The translations under genes were made by a program, and so were the position numbers. DNA of 64,000 bases from Caldisericales bacterium (GTDB taxonomy: Bacteria; Caldisericota; Caldisericia; JAAYUI01): positions 1 through 64,000 of the forward strand of contig JAKIZT010000003.1 in NCBI GenBank assembly GCA_022707885.1. Direction: 5' to 3'. Each line of letters opens with the position of its first letter. Position 1 is the first letter of the stretch. A model generated the notes under the pieces. It searched no databases, had not been told where the DNA came from, and was given only the letters and a program-made list of their open reading frames with translations. This document shows, piece after piece, positions 17,027 through 29,100 of the stretch.

Positions 17027-18220
17027 TTAAATTGACTTTATCAAGTCTCCAAGCCTCTTGATTCCCTCATCAATCTGCGGCAGTGACGGGAACGAGAAGT
17101 TCAACCTCATGGAGCTTTCTCCACCACCATACGGGAAGAAGGCTGATCCTACAATATAGGCAACCTTGTGCTCGATGGCTTTCGGGAAAAGGGCTGTTGT
17201 ATCGACATTATTTGGAAGTGTCACCCAGATGAACATTCCACCCTCGGCATTTGTCCACTTTACACCCTGCGGGAGATATTGTTTCATGGCTACTTCCATT
17301 GCCTGTCTCTTCTTGCCATAGGCCTCGCAGATTTTTGGAACATGCTGGTCTATATATCCCCTCTTTGCAAATTCTGCAACTGCGGCCTGGGTTATGACCG
17401 GCGAGTTCAGGTCTGCTGACTGTTTTGCCATGCAAATCTTTGCGATAAAATCTTTGTTTGCAACGATCCAGCCAAGCCTGAGTCCTGGTGCAAGAATCTT
17501 GGAGAAGGTCTTGAGCGATACAACCATTCCCTTTGTGTCGAGCGAGTAGAGCGATGGGGTCGGTGTGCCTGTAAATCTGAGGTCGCCATAAGGATTGTCC
17601 TCAATTATAGGAACATTGTACTTGTATGCCAGCTCAAGGAGTTTTTTCCTTCTGGCAAGAGTCATGGTAACGCCGGCCGGGTTCTGGAAGGTCGGGATTG
17701 TGTATATCATCTTTGGCCTGACACCAACTTTTTTCATTGCTTCAAGCTTTTCTTCCAGTTCATCAACCTTCATGCCTTCATCATCGAGGTCCACAGTAAC
17801 ATACTTTGCACCATAAACACTCCATGCCTGCAATGTAGCAAGGTAAGTTGGCCCTTCGACTATGACAACATCATCTTCGTCAACCATGATCTTCCCGACA
17901 AGCTCAATGCCTTGCTGGGAAGCTGTTGTGATGCAAACATTGTCTATTGTACAGTCTTTTATGCCTTCTTTTTTCGTCATTTCAACAACAATCTCGCGAA
18001 GCGGTTTGTAGCCTGGTGTCTCGCCATACTGGAAAACAACGCTCGGGATTGTCTTGATAACGTGAGACATACACTCGTTGAATTGCTCAACCGGGAACAT
18101 GGTCGGATCTGGAAGACCACCCGCAAACGAGATAATTTCAGGCTTTTGTGTCAAAGCCAGTAGCTCTCTGATGACAGAACCTTTCATTCTGTTTGTTCTA
18201 GATGCAAAATTCCAATCCAT
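17027..18220 (-). CDS. PLP-dependent aminotransferase, class I/II (LysN/2-aminoadipate type)
   Basis: 397 residues, full length for the MocR-related/LysN branch of fold-type I aminotransferases. Seen: ISFAGGLPDPTMFP (substrate lid), QYGETPGYKPLRE, the PLP-contacting PTFQNPAGV, EDNPYGDLRF, and the Schiff-base lysine K241 in TFSKILAPGLRLGW. Substrate is probably a 2-oxo acid/amino acid pair of aromatic, branched or aminoadipate type; it cannot be narrowed further. It starts directly after the L,D-transpeptidase stop, so it is co-transcribed with cell-wall genes, perhaps fortuitously. Confidence 0.9.
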   Translation of the reverse strand: MDWNFASRTNRMKGSVIRELLALTQKPEIISFAGGLPDPTMFPVEQFNECMSHVIKTIPSVVFQYGETPGYKPLREIVVEMTKKEGIKDCTIDNVCITTASQQGIELVGKIMVDEDDVVIVEGPTYLATLQAWSVYGAKYVTVDLDDEGMKVDELEEKLEAMKKVGVRPKMIYTIPTFQNPAGVTMTLARRKKLLELAYKYNVPIIEDNPYGDLRFTGTPTPSLYSLDTKGMVVSLKTFSKILAPGLRLGWIVANKDFIAKICMAKQSADLNSPVITQAAVAEFAKRGYIDQHVPKICEAYGKKRQAMEVAMKQYLPQGVKWTNAEGGMFIWVTLPNNVDTTALFPKAIEHKVAYIVGSAFFPYGGGESSMRLNFSFPSLPQIDEGIKRLGDLIKSI

Positions 18221-18817
18221 TCAATTTTCCCCTTTCTGTGCCCGTTTCCTTTGGGCAAGATTCAAAATGTCATATATTCCCCAAGTTGAAGAAAACGATT
18301 CTTTCAACTTGTCCGGTACATCCTCAACTGGCTTGATATTTACGTATGTTCCGACAGGCACCATAACAAAAAGCTCTTCCACATCGGTTATATTCATCCT
18401 TACGCACCCTGAAGACACGTTCCTGCCTATAAGAAGCGGTTCTTTTGTTCCGTGAATGCCATAGTCTTCCCATGAAAGATGCATAAACCTGGAACCAAGG
18501 GGATTTCTTCTGTTTTCACTGTACGGTGGGAAGGGCCATGTTTTACCATAAGCGTCCTCAAAGTCCCACGTGTTCAGCGGCATCCATGAGGGATCAACAA
18601 TTTTGCGAATTATCTTGAGCAAACCTTCTTTTGTTGGCTTGTCCACTCTTCCGGTTCCGATTGGATAGACTTTTACAGGTTTTCCCGTTTCATCCTGGAG
18701 GACAATAACATGATATGTTTTGTCCACTTGAATAGTTTTCTCTTCTTGTGGCGCGGCAATTGAAACACCTGCTGTAAAAGCAGAAAGCGCCACTAAAAGA
18801 GCAACCACCTTTCTCAT
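18221..18817 (-). CDS. L,D-transpeptidase (YkuD/ErfK family), secreted
   Basis: 198 residues with a signal peptide (about 1-21). The YkuD catalytic signature is complete: GIHGT with H122, then VSSGCVRM with nucleophile C138 and R140. No LysM or SH3 domain is attached, so it is the bare catalytic type. The enzyme makes or remodels 3-3 peptidoglycan cross-links or attaches proteins to the wall, which indicates that the organism has peptidoglycan. It overlaps the upstream propeller gene by 4 nt and abuts the aminotransferase gene. Confidence 0.92.
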   Translation of the reverse strand: MRKVVALLVALSAFTAGVSIAAPQEEKTIQVDKTYHVIVLQDETGKPVKVYPIGTGRVDKPTKEGLLKIIRKIVDPSWMPLNTWDFEDAYGKTWPFPPYSENRRNPLGSRFMHLSWEDYGIHGTKEPLLIGRNVSSGCVRMNITDVEELFVMVPVGTYVNIKPVEDVPDKLKESFSSTWGIYDILNLAQRKRAQKGEN

Positions 18818-20022
18818 TGACTCAGCCTCAGATAGGTTATCCTTTTTTGATTAAGTGCAGCAATTACCATTGCATCACAGCTTGGCGTTATCGCAGGAAG
18901 AAGATACTGCCTTGTGTCCGTATATCTCCACAAGACGCCCTCTCTGCCAATGCCTCTTGCCACAAACTGGACAGAGGCATTTTCTGGGGAGCTGTTTTCC
19001 AGGAAGAATGCTGAAACATACCTTTTGTCCCCAATAAGTGAATAAAAGTATTTGGACCCTTCAGGTTCTTTTGCAAGACTGTCCCCGTTTCTGTCATAAA
19101 GATAAACAGTCCCGGCCCTGACAAGAATTGTGTCCGTTTTTCCATCAATCTGGACGTCCTCTATTGCGCCATTCACCTGAGCTTGCCAGAATAACGGCAA
19201 TTCCTGAGTTTGTGTGGATTTTTTTGGCAATCTGTCTGCATCAAATACAAACAGATCATGCACTGCAAGGTTGTCTTGTGAGATATTGGCATCTTTCGTA
19301 AAGTAGCAAATCACCAGGTTTGAGTTTGTTACCTTTATCTCAAGGGAGGAGAACTGGCCCGATCTGGTGTCCAGACTGGCTTTCCAAACCATCGGCATTT
19401 GTGGCTGCAGAAGCACTTGGGCAATCATCGCTGTTTGAACTTCAAAAATAAATGAGTTCCCATCCGGCATAAAAACCGGGTTGAAATCGAACTTGTCGAT
19501 ATCCAGCTTTAGATTCTTGATCTCTTTCCCTGTTTTTGCATCAAGGATAGCCATTATGGGTTTTTCACCCCTTTTTGAACGCAAATAGAGGCCCAGTCTG
19601 TCTTTTGGCAGCTCCTGGATTTTTTCTGGATAGTACTCATCAATTTCGTGCTTCCACACGAGCTTTCCATCATACGTGTAGCAAACTGAAAACGATGACG
19701 TTCTAACAAGAACCTGTTGTCTTGTCGGGAAAAGATAGAGCTGGAGAACAGGCAGGCCAACATCCAGTGTTGCAACTTCAACTCCTGACTGATTAAGTAT
19801 TGCAAGCTTGCCCTCTGCAGTCCCAAAGAATATATGCGAACCACTTGGGTCAATATCTGTTGTTTGTATGTGGTAATCAAAATCCTTTGAAAAAACCACG
19901 TCAAGCCGTCCTGAAGGCCTGGCAATAAAGTAGAAAATTGTAAACGCAAGCACAATGGCCAAAAGTATCGAGCCGGCAATATAAAGATATCTCTTTGTCT
20001 TCTCCAGTTTCTTCCTGTTCAC
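18814..20022 (-). CDS. Membrane-anchored beta-propeller protein
   Basis: 402 residues from a GTG at 20022; one membrane segment (about 11-33) then an extracytoplasmic propeller with repeats such as FFGTAEGKLAILNQSG and CYTYDGKLVWKHEIDE. It resembles the other PQQ-like propellers in this window. First gene of a four-gene operon with the L,D-transpeptidase, aminotransferase and thioredoxin-like genes. Its promoter TTGACA-N18-TATAAT stands 7 nt before the GTG, an unusually clean leaderless arrangement. Possible role in envelope assembly, by analogy with BamB-like scaffolds (inference). Confidence 0.78.
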   Translation of the reverse strand: MNRKKLEKTKRYLYIAGSILLAIVLAFTIFYFIARPSGRLDVVFSKDFDYHIQTTDIDPSGSHIFFGTAEGKLAILNQSGVEVATLDVGLPVLQLYLFPTRQQVLVRTSSFSVCYTYDGKLVWKHEIDEYYPEKIQELPKDRLGLYLRSKRGEKPIMAILDAKTGKEIKNLKLDIDKFDFNPVFMPDGNSFIFEVQTAMIAQVLLQPQMPMVWKASLDTRSGQFSSLEIKVTNSNLVICYFTKDANISQDNLAVHDLFVFDADRLPKKSTQTQELPLFWQAQVNGAIEDVQIDGKTDTILVRAGTVYLYDRNGDSLAKEPEGSKYFYSLIGDKRYVSAFFLENSSPENASVQFVARGIGREGVLWRYTDTRQYLLPAITPSCDAMVIAALNQKRITYLRLSQ

Positions 20023-20029
20023 GGACTGG

Positions 20030-20059
20030 ATTATACACCCCTCAAATCCTAAGTGTCAA
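20030..20059 (-). promoter_or_regulatory. Leaderless consensus promoter of the propeller/L,D-transpeptidase operon
   Basis: Minus strand: TTGACA (20054-20059), 18-nt spacer, TATAAT (20030-20035), 7 nt, GTG at 20022. Confidence 0.72.
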
Positions 20060-20104
20060 TGAAGGACGACCTGAGAAATCCCGATAAACACAGTTATTGC
20101 AAAT

Positions 20105-20136
20105 AAAAAAGCCCCCGCCGTAAAGCGGGGGCTTTT
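20105..20136 (-). terminator. Terminator of giant gene B
   Basis: GCCCCCGC ... GCGGGGGC, 8-bp stem with 6-nt loop, flanked by A and T runs; 31 nt past the stop at 20168. Confidence 0.9.
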
Positions 20137-20167
20137 GGTATTACTTGTTACTGCTTACCAATCAAGG

Positions 20168-23100
20168 TCACGGTTCTTCGATCTTGATGAGAGTGATGGT
20201 CCTGGTTGCGGAATCATAGAGTATTCCATCAGATGGAACACCAAGTGACTGGGCAATGAACCTGAACGGTACCATTGTGCTTCCACCCGAAATTTCAGCT
20301 GGTGGGCTTACGTCAACTTCCTGACCATTTACGACTGCCTTCTTGTTGCCAATCTGGATCTGGATTGTGATCTGGCCAAGAGTAATTGTTACAGTCTTTG
20401 TTGGTCCATCATAGCTGACTTGTGCACCGAAAGCTTCGGATATGGCCCTGACCGGAACGAGTGTTCCGCCATTTTTGATGTATGGTGCTGGATTGATATT
20501 GACTTCCTTGTCGTCAACATACATCGTCATGCTCATAACCTGAAGCTTAACAACTTTCCTCTTCTTGTTGATGATCTCGAAAACTGGAAGTGTCGTCTTG
20601 TTGCCAGCTTTGTCGGTTGCTTCAATATTGACCGGGGTCTTTGTTGCTGCTGCAGAAGCATCCTTGAGGTCAACGATCACTGTGAAGTAGTCATTGACGA
20701 CTGTTGCTTCCTTGCCATTAACGATGACTTTTGAGCCTGGCTCAACACGGCCTGTAAGCTCATAAGTCTTCTCCATGATGACCGGCCTAACTGGGTCAAG
20801 GATGACTGTTGGCGGTGTGGTGTCGAGGACGATGGTGACTACCTGCGACGTTGTATTGCCTGCTGCGTCCTTGGCAACGACATTGATAACATTCTGGCCT
20901 TCTTTGAGTTCGACATCAGCTTTGTACTTGCCGTCTGCTCCAACCTGGACTTCTTTGCCATTTACGAAGATTTTTGAGCCTGGCTCTGTAGTTCCAGTGA
21001 TTGAAGTCTTGTTCTTGTTGGTTGGGGTCTGTGGATTGTCAACTGTGAGTGCCGGGGCTGTGGCATCCTTGGACACCTTCACCTTGTTGGAGGCTGCCCT
21101 GAGGAAGTCCTTTGCTGTGGCATCACCCTTGATGATTCCCATCTCGGTTGGCTTAACTTCGAATGTTGCTTCACCCTTTGCATCGGTGGTCATTTCAACA
21201 TTGACGCCTGCGCCGGAGAGAGTGACCTTTGCGCCAGCAACTGGTGCATTGGTCCCTGCTTCTTTGACCTGGGCAAGAACTTTACCCTTAACCTGTGGAT
21301 AGAGGTCTCCCTCTGTCTGGAGGCTGAGTACGAGTCCCTTGCCTACATCAAGATACCATGGATTCCATTCTTCTGCTGGACGGTTCTTCCTGTCCTTCAT
21401 TCCGCCGCCCCTGATTGAGTACCATTCTGGAACAACAAACTGATATGGATCCTTGAGGTACCACTTGTTTGGCGACATGAAGGTGATTTCTGCAGTGTGC
21501 TCGCCAAGTCCGGTCGGGAGGAACTCGATTGTCGTCTCGACTGCCTTTGCGTCTTCTGCTGATCTCTTGGTATGTCCGTAGATTGCTTTTTCATGCTGGT
21601 TGCCTGACATATAGACTCTTGAGTCTTCCTTCATGGCAACGTCGCGGTCATCTGCTGGCCTGACTACTGCAACAAGATGGTTCTGGATGCCGTAGATAAG
21701 GTCATAATTGTTCGGGTTGAGGAAATCTCTTGATACTTTGTCCCTGGTGTCGGCATAGAGGAGCTCGATCCTTGGGCTGTCAATTGTTGCAACGTTGTCT
21801 GGCGGTGCATCCCAGTCAAGATAGAACACCTGGTCATTGGTGTAGGCCTGGCGGAATCTCTTGTGGGTGTACCTTGGGTCGGTCTTGTCATTGTATGGCG
21901 GGAAGCCTGCAAGGTCAGCGTTTGCTGGAACGTTGCAGTATGTGTTGTCGCCAATGAGACCACCGATGTAAGCCACGTCTTCTGCGAAGATGTAGAACTC
22001 AGTCTGGGCGTTAACATCAAGACCAAGTGCATCGTGATAGTTGAGGACGCCATTCTGGTCGATGTCGGCGAAGAGGAATCCGCCGTACCACTGGTGGTTA
22101 TAGATGGCACCAGCGCCCCAGCCTTCGACTGGTGGTGGAAGATCCCAAGCAACCCACGGGATAACTTCGTCGCCGTCTTCCTTGGTCACATCCCAAGTAT
22201 TCGGGTTCGGTCCGCCCCAATACCACTTGTTGGTGGTATTGTATCTGATGAAGCCCATGCTTGCGGAGGCTGTTGAGCCTGAGCAGGACGAGGTGTTGGC
22301 TGAACGGTTCATGTTGAAGCCTGAGAGGAGGAAGAGCTCGTGATCATCTCTTCTGATCTTCTCGTCTGGAGTAAAGTCATAACCAATATGGAGTTCAATC
22401 TGTGTGCAGCATGGTGGTTTCATGCATTCTTCGAGGGCGAAGTCAAATGATTTCGGCCTGGTGGAGAATGGTGTAAACCTTGCAGTGTTCTTGACACCGC
22501 CACCGCAGACAGAGACGCCCTTTGTAACGCCCTTGATGAGGACGCCAAGAGCATCGCGGCAGGTGACCTGAATCTTGTAGATTCTGTTGTCAGCTGCTGT
22601 CATGATGAACTCTGGATCGCCTGGTGAATCATAGGCTACCTTGTTCGGGTCTTCAGTGTTTGTGACTTTGTACTCAACGTTTGGTGAGTAGACATTGATC
22701 CATGCCTCACCTGAGTGCTTGCGGTCTGGTGTGTAGACCCTTACGTAGAACTGGTGCTGGCTCTTCCAGAGATCCTCACTTGAGTTGTTCGGATTCATGG
22801 TGCCCTTGTCCCAGTTCTCCATGTACTGGTTATTGTCGTTGGCGCAGAAGCCCCTGAAGATGTAGCGGCCATTTGTAGCCTGTGAGAAGTCAATGGTGAT
22901 TGGGTTGAATGCAATGATTGGTGGTGTGTCTGGTGTGTTGCGGAGACCGTAAAGCTGGGTATTGCAGACTGCTGAACCATCATTGTTCTGGAGGTCAGTC
23001 CTGATCCAGTAGTACTGTGGAAGTGTTGCATCAAATCCGTAGAAATCGGTGTTGTCTGGATGCGGGTCGAGGATGAGGTTGTTCCAGACTACTTCTTCTT

Positions 23101-26100
23101 CGGCTTTCTTGTTGCCCCAGTCGTCAGCTATTCCATCAAGGAGGTTGACTGGCTCGGAGCCCTTGGTAACTGTGAAGGTGAGTGGTTTCTGGACATCAAC
23201 AAGTTCTGGTGTGACACCAGCGGTGAGTTTCTCTGGTGTTGTAAGAACTGTGAGGTCAAGATCCGGCTCTACCGGGACTGCCATCTGGGCAGCAAGATAA
23301 ACTTCGTGACTATACCTTCTCAGGTTTGCATTCTGCTGTGCCTGTGCATCGTAGTCCCAGAATGGTGAGAATGCCCTGTCGTTGTTGTCATCGCCATACT
23401 TGTAGGCGGTGATGTAAAGTGGAAGGACCTCGTTCTTTGCGATTACGTGGTCTGCCCTGTCATTTATTATCTCACCACCGAAATCAAGACCGACTGTATC
23501 AACAAGACCGGTGCTTGAATCGAGCTTGAATTGATAGTGTCCATTGTTGCGCTGGAAGGTCCTGCCATCAATGAGACCGCCTGCCCATGTATTGGTGGCC
23601 ATGTCATAGGTTCCAAGGATTTCGGTTTCCCAGTCATTGAAACGGATCTTTCCATCTGGCTCACCCTTCGGGCCAGTGATGTCGTTGAAATCTTCATACT
23701 GTGGTGCAAGATTGGTCTTCCTTGAGGAAGTTGGTGTTCCGGTTGCCCAGCCATCGCCAGATCCAAAGAGCAGGTTGGCGGTCCCGCGATGTTTTGTTCC
23801 CCTGTCTTGCCACACATAAACGAGTGCGTCATTGCAGTATGTTATCTCGTTGCCTTCGGCATCAAACCATTCACCTTCGTGCTTCTTGTCACCAATGTGA
23901 TGCTCAAGAAGCTTGACATTGAAGGTCTGTGGCTTGTCGAGGTATGCAACTTTACGCTCTACGTCTTCTGCAATTTCATTCTTGATATCGAGGGCTATTA
24001 CGTCAATTCCGTCAACTGGCGGCGCAACGCAGCAATCCTGGTACATCTTGAATGTTCCATCCCAGAGGGTGACGTAGATGAGGATCTTGCCCCAGTTCCA
24101 TGGAATGAGTTCGTCGACTACAAAGAGATTGTCTTTTCCACCTGGTTGTGAGCAGGCACCGACCATTGTGTAGTCAAGTCTGCCTGAATACTCGAGCTGA
24201 CCGTTTGCTGGCGGAAGAATAACATCGCCAACAAGCCCTGATCTCCTTGTGAAATCAAGAGTGACGCCGTTGCCGTTCTGGTCAACGCCGCTGTACTCAT
24301 ACTGTTTCCAGTTTGTGGAGTCGATTACGATCTTTCCTGACCAGTCATACTGTATCGGAACGTTCTCGAGGCCCCATGCTTTATACTTCGGAAGTACACT
24401 ATGAGTTGTAGCATCCCATTCCCTTGGACGGGCAAATGGTCCAACGACTTCGATTCTCTTGATCCTCTGGTCAACTGGCCAGCATGGATCGAACGAAAGG
24501 TGGTTGCCTTCGCCGTCTTTGAGGATAAAGAACACACCATAGTCAGTGAGTGGGAAGAATTCAGTCCCAAGCTTGTAATATTTCTCTTTCCAGACTGCCG
24601 GGTAAGAGTTCCAGCCTGAGGCTCCGCCTACTCCAAAGGAACCGCCAAGAACGCGGCCGGTGTGGGTCTGGCCACCAGGATAGCATCTGAACTCGCCCTT
24701 AGAAGTCCTAAGTACTGGATTGTACGGGGTCTGGATCTGCGGGGTTGGTATTGAAAGCCTTGAAAGTGGATCATTGCCGGATGTGTAGTTGAGTGAGGAA
24801 TACTGGAGACCATGATCAACAATGGACCACTCTGCAAAGTTCACGTATGGGTCTGGCTGATAAACCTTAATGTCAACTGTTCCGCAATAATCAATGCCCT
24901 GGTTCCTGATTGGGTCGAGGACAAAGTATGGTGAACCAGTTGATGGATGCGGTATTGAAGAGTTGTAATCAAAGAGTGCGTTTACAGTGTACATCTGGAG
25001 GAGTAGATGGCTTGATCCGTCACGTGGAAGGATTGCGACAAGTGCCTCACCACCAGCATCATTTGCATCACGCTGGCCATAAGAGGTAACCACTGTCTGC
25101 ACGCCATAACCTGTGGCCCATGGGCCTGTCCAAAGCTGGCTGTTTGGATACATCTGGTTGCCTGGCCATGGTGGGTTAATACCAGCTATCCAGGCTGCAA
25201 CTGTTGTTGTTGAATTAAGTGGTCCAACTCCATCAAATCTTCCATAGTAATCTGATGAAAGTCTTGCTGGAACTGTTGAGGTCATGGTGCGTGCTGCGTT
25301 CCACATCATATGGAGACCGTTGACATCGCCCATTTCCTTCATACCGTCAATCTTGCATGACTGGCAATTTGAGTACTTCCTGCCTTCAACTGTGGCCGAA
25401 GAGCAATCAGTATCATACCACGTTGCTTTGTCTTTAATGATGACTGGTGTCCTGCAGGTTCTCTGGTCTGGTGGGATGTATGGTCCACCATTTGGACGCC
25501 AGTTAAATGTTCCAGTGAAATCCTGGCCAATAAGGATATCGTTCGAATCAAGAGCTCCTTCAATCTGTGGCCTTGATCTGTCATTACCTGCTGGGTTGAC
25601 CGGCTCGAGCCAGTACCAGTAAAGGTATGAACCGTCTGTGTTGACCTGGACAATGTACTGTCTGCGTGCCTGGCCTGGATTGTCATCAACTGCTGTGCCG
25701 ATCCAATCAACACCGCCGCCATGGGCATTGTATGTTGAGATGAGATACTGCTCACGGCCATAGATCGGGTCAATGTTGGTGTCGCCAGTAAGTGGCACTG
25801 AAACCATGATTCCATTTGGATCATTCACATCGTCTGGGTTGTCTTTATCACGGAGTTTCACCGAGAAGTTCGGGAAGCGCTGATCAAGTGTCTGCAAGCA
25901 GGCCACTGATGGCTCGATGTCGAGTTCTTCTGGTGCAATATCATACTTTGCTTCCTGATAGCAGTCATAGCCATTTGCAAGATCGTATGGCATTGGTGGG
26001 GTAAGTTCTGGTTTTCTAACCCTTACGCCATAAGAGGCTAGTTTATATGGACGTCCCCATCTTGCATCTGTGCTAGTTGAATTTCTCTGCACAAACCATG

Positions 26101-29100
26101 GGTCGTTGTAGTCTCTGTCAAGCGGGGCTGGGTTGTTTGTTCCACCAAGGTCCCTGAAGGAACGGATTTTGACACGATATTCGTTGGAATCTTCGAGGTA
26201 GTTGAGTTTGTCGTTGTTTCCACCATTGGTGCAAGAACCACGATATGGTGTAAACTGGAACTTTGCTATTGGCTGACGGCCTGAAACTACGCGGTAAATT
26301 TCGTTGATTGTTGCATTGTTGTTCGGGATGGAAAGTCCGAGGTTGCGAATGAATACATAGATGACTTCCTCTGGGTGATAAACGCCCTGGTCGTCATAAT
26401 ATTCTTTCTTTGGTGCCGGATCAAAATCAATTGTGATCTCAGAGGTCTGTTCAACCTTGAGTGGTTTGTCAATTGTGACTTTCATTCCGGTTTTGCCCGG
26501 GAGTGCCATCATATCAGCATAGTTGTAATCGCAGTTATAGCCCATCGAAAGTCCATAGATCGGCATCTGGTAAACCCAGAGGTCTGGATCTGGAACAATC
26601 GAACCGGCTTTGTAGACTATTCCGCCAAGGGTAACATCCATGAGCCTCTGGAATCCAGGGCCAACGATGGAGCTGCCGTTATAGGAACAATCATAAATAA
26701 CTTCATTGATGTCATACTTGCCATTTGGCGGGAGATAATGACCAGGATTGAGCACATCTTCGATAAGCTCATCATAGAATGCTGGCCAATAAACTACACG
26801 ACCATCGGTCAATATTGGAACGAAATCTGAGAGGTCATTATTAGCGCCCCCCCAGAGATCAATGTCTGCATCACCAGCGGTGACGTATGAACCCTTTTCA
26901 TACTTGACCACTTCGGCAAAACCCATAGCGCCACGCTGAACGGTGACGTCTGACATACGAAGGTCGCCAGCGTCGATCTCGTAGTTGCCGTTGTTGTCAA
27001 GATAAATGGATTCACCAACACCGTAGTAATTCTCGACGCCCCATCCGCCTGGGTTTGTTGTGTCATAGAAACGTGGGCCTATTTCATTTGGTGTTGCCGG
27101 GCCATTTGGCGGGAGTGGGTCGGCATTTGCCGGCCAGAACTGTGTGAGCATTCTGCCAACGTCTTTTGCTGCATATCCATCTTTCATACCGATATGCATT
27201 TCACCAGTATGTCCCTGGCGATAGTCGTCGGAGAGGTTGAGCATGAAGAGGTTTTCTCCTGGCGGGACTGGGCCTGCATACTGATATCCCCAGTTGCAGT
27301 CCTTGTTGTCGTCACGGAAGACTTCAACTCCAACATACTCTCTGAATCCAAACTTCATGTCCTGGAAGACTGTGGATGGATATTCAAATTTTGTTCCGGT
27401 TGGGTCAAGAACAGCATTTTTCTGTATATTCTGTGCTGTCCTGTCGAACTCTGCGTTTGGTGAACGAAGTGCAGCGACGGTTTCGGACGGGATGACACCC
27501 TGCCAGAGATCAGTCTGGACTGCAAGGTTGTATTTCGGGGCAGAGCAGCCACCGGTAACAAGCTCTGAAAGGATAAGGACGTCACCAGACCATATTCCAC
27601 CGACCTTCATGATCAATGGATAGAGTGAAGAAACAACGCCACCACCAAGACCAAGCCATGACTCAAGACCATAGGAATTACCATTGAGGTTTGTCATACG
27701 ATAGTCACCAGAGACTACGTTTGGAGTTGTCTCTGATTTCATATAAATGCCTTCGTATGGGTCATAGATGTCATCGCCAGAAGCGCAACGTGGGTTGGAG
27801 TTGTAGTTTACGTTGTCAGCGTGGAGCTGGCAGTACTGGGTAACATTGATTGGTGCAACTTGTCCCGGAACACCAGAGAAGTTGGTCATAGAGATTGGGA
27901 AACGATAGAGCGTATGTTGCTGGGTCGGGGTAGCTGGATCATTGAGGTCAACGTCATCACCAGCATCGTAATATCCATACTGTCCACCATTGGCCGGGCC
28001 TCTGTCACGAATGATCGTGCCAGGTGCATAGTTGAAGAAAAGGCCATTGAAGAACATTGTGACCGGGGTAAGACGGGTGGTTCCATAATACTGGTACCAC
28101 TGGATGTCCTGCTGGAGCATATAGTCGTAACCGGCTGGATAGCGGCTGTTCAGGTTATGGGCATTAAGTCCGGCGCGATAGATATATTCGCCTGGATCAT
28201 AGATGTCCATTGCCGGCGATGGGAACTGGGTTGTGTCTGGAGGATCAAGTACGACGTTTGCGGAGTGCCATTCTTCGCCGTAGTTAAGGATGTCGTTGTC
28301 TGTCTGGAAGTATGCACCGACAGTAATTGTTGGTGGGTTGGTGTATGGGATTGGGGCTGGTGGAAGTGCATTTATAACAGCACCTTCCCAACCATCCAGG
28401 AAGCGGACGAGTGGAAGTCCAGTGATTCCATTGCCAACATCGTCACGATCCCAATCAAGAATTGGGCGAGTTGTGTATGGAAGAACTGTGGTGTCAGTTA
28501 TTACGTTGGTCTGACCAACAGTTGTATCAACAAGATTGGTTCCAATCTGCTCAATATTGGGTCTTGAAACACCCTGGAGCTGAATTGGCGATGCACCGCC
28601 CCTGATAAGCGGGAAATCTGGCATGTCGACATAACCGACCTGGAAGACCCTGCCCTGTGAGGTGCGGAAGAAGAGGCCCGTCGAGTTGAAAAGTGGATAC
28701 TCTTCTTTTCTGGTAATACCATTCATGATGAAGTTGCCATAAATGTCGGTGGGCATGTAGATGTATGGGCCCTGAGTATTGTTGGCGACGGACGAGTCAA
28801 CCTTCATGTATGGGTTGTTCTTGCAGTTGTCAGAACCAGAGCCACCGGTTATTGCCCTGTAGGCCTCAGTTTCTGGATCAGCGGCTGCGTAATAGCGGCT
28901 GTCATTGAAACGGCCATCTGGGTCGAACCAAAGCTGTCCCATGTTATCAACAACAGCATACCAGTGGTCATAAAGCTGTGAAGCGCCTTTATCCGGTATT
29001 ACCGTGAGATAAAACTCGGTCCAGTAGAGGGGCTGTGAGGTGAGCTGCTGAAGCTGGACACCTGTTGGTTCCCTCTTGGCTACTTCGTCAGGAGTAGCGT

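Noticed and set aside
20168..20560. Copper amine oxidase enzyme at the end of giant B
   Set aside because: Only the N-terminal stalk-like domain is present; no topaquinone or copper-binding catalytic domain is seen.
27821..28567. 248-codon plus-strand open frame inside giant gene B
   Set aside because: Same reason; many such antisense frames occur along B and C because of their codon bias.
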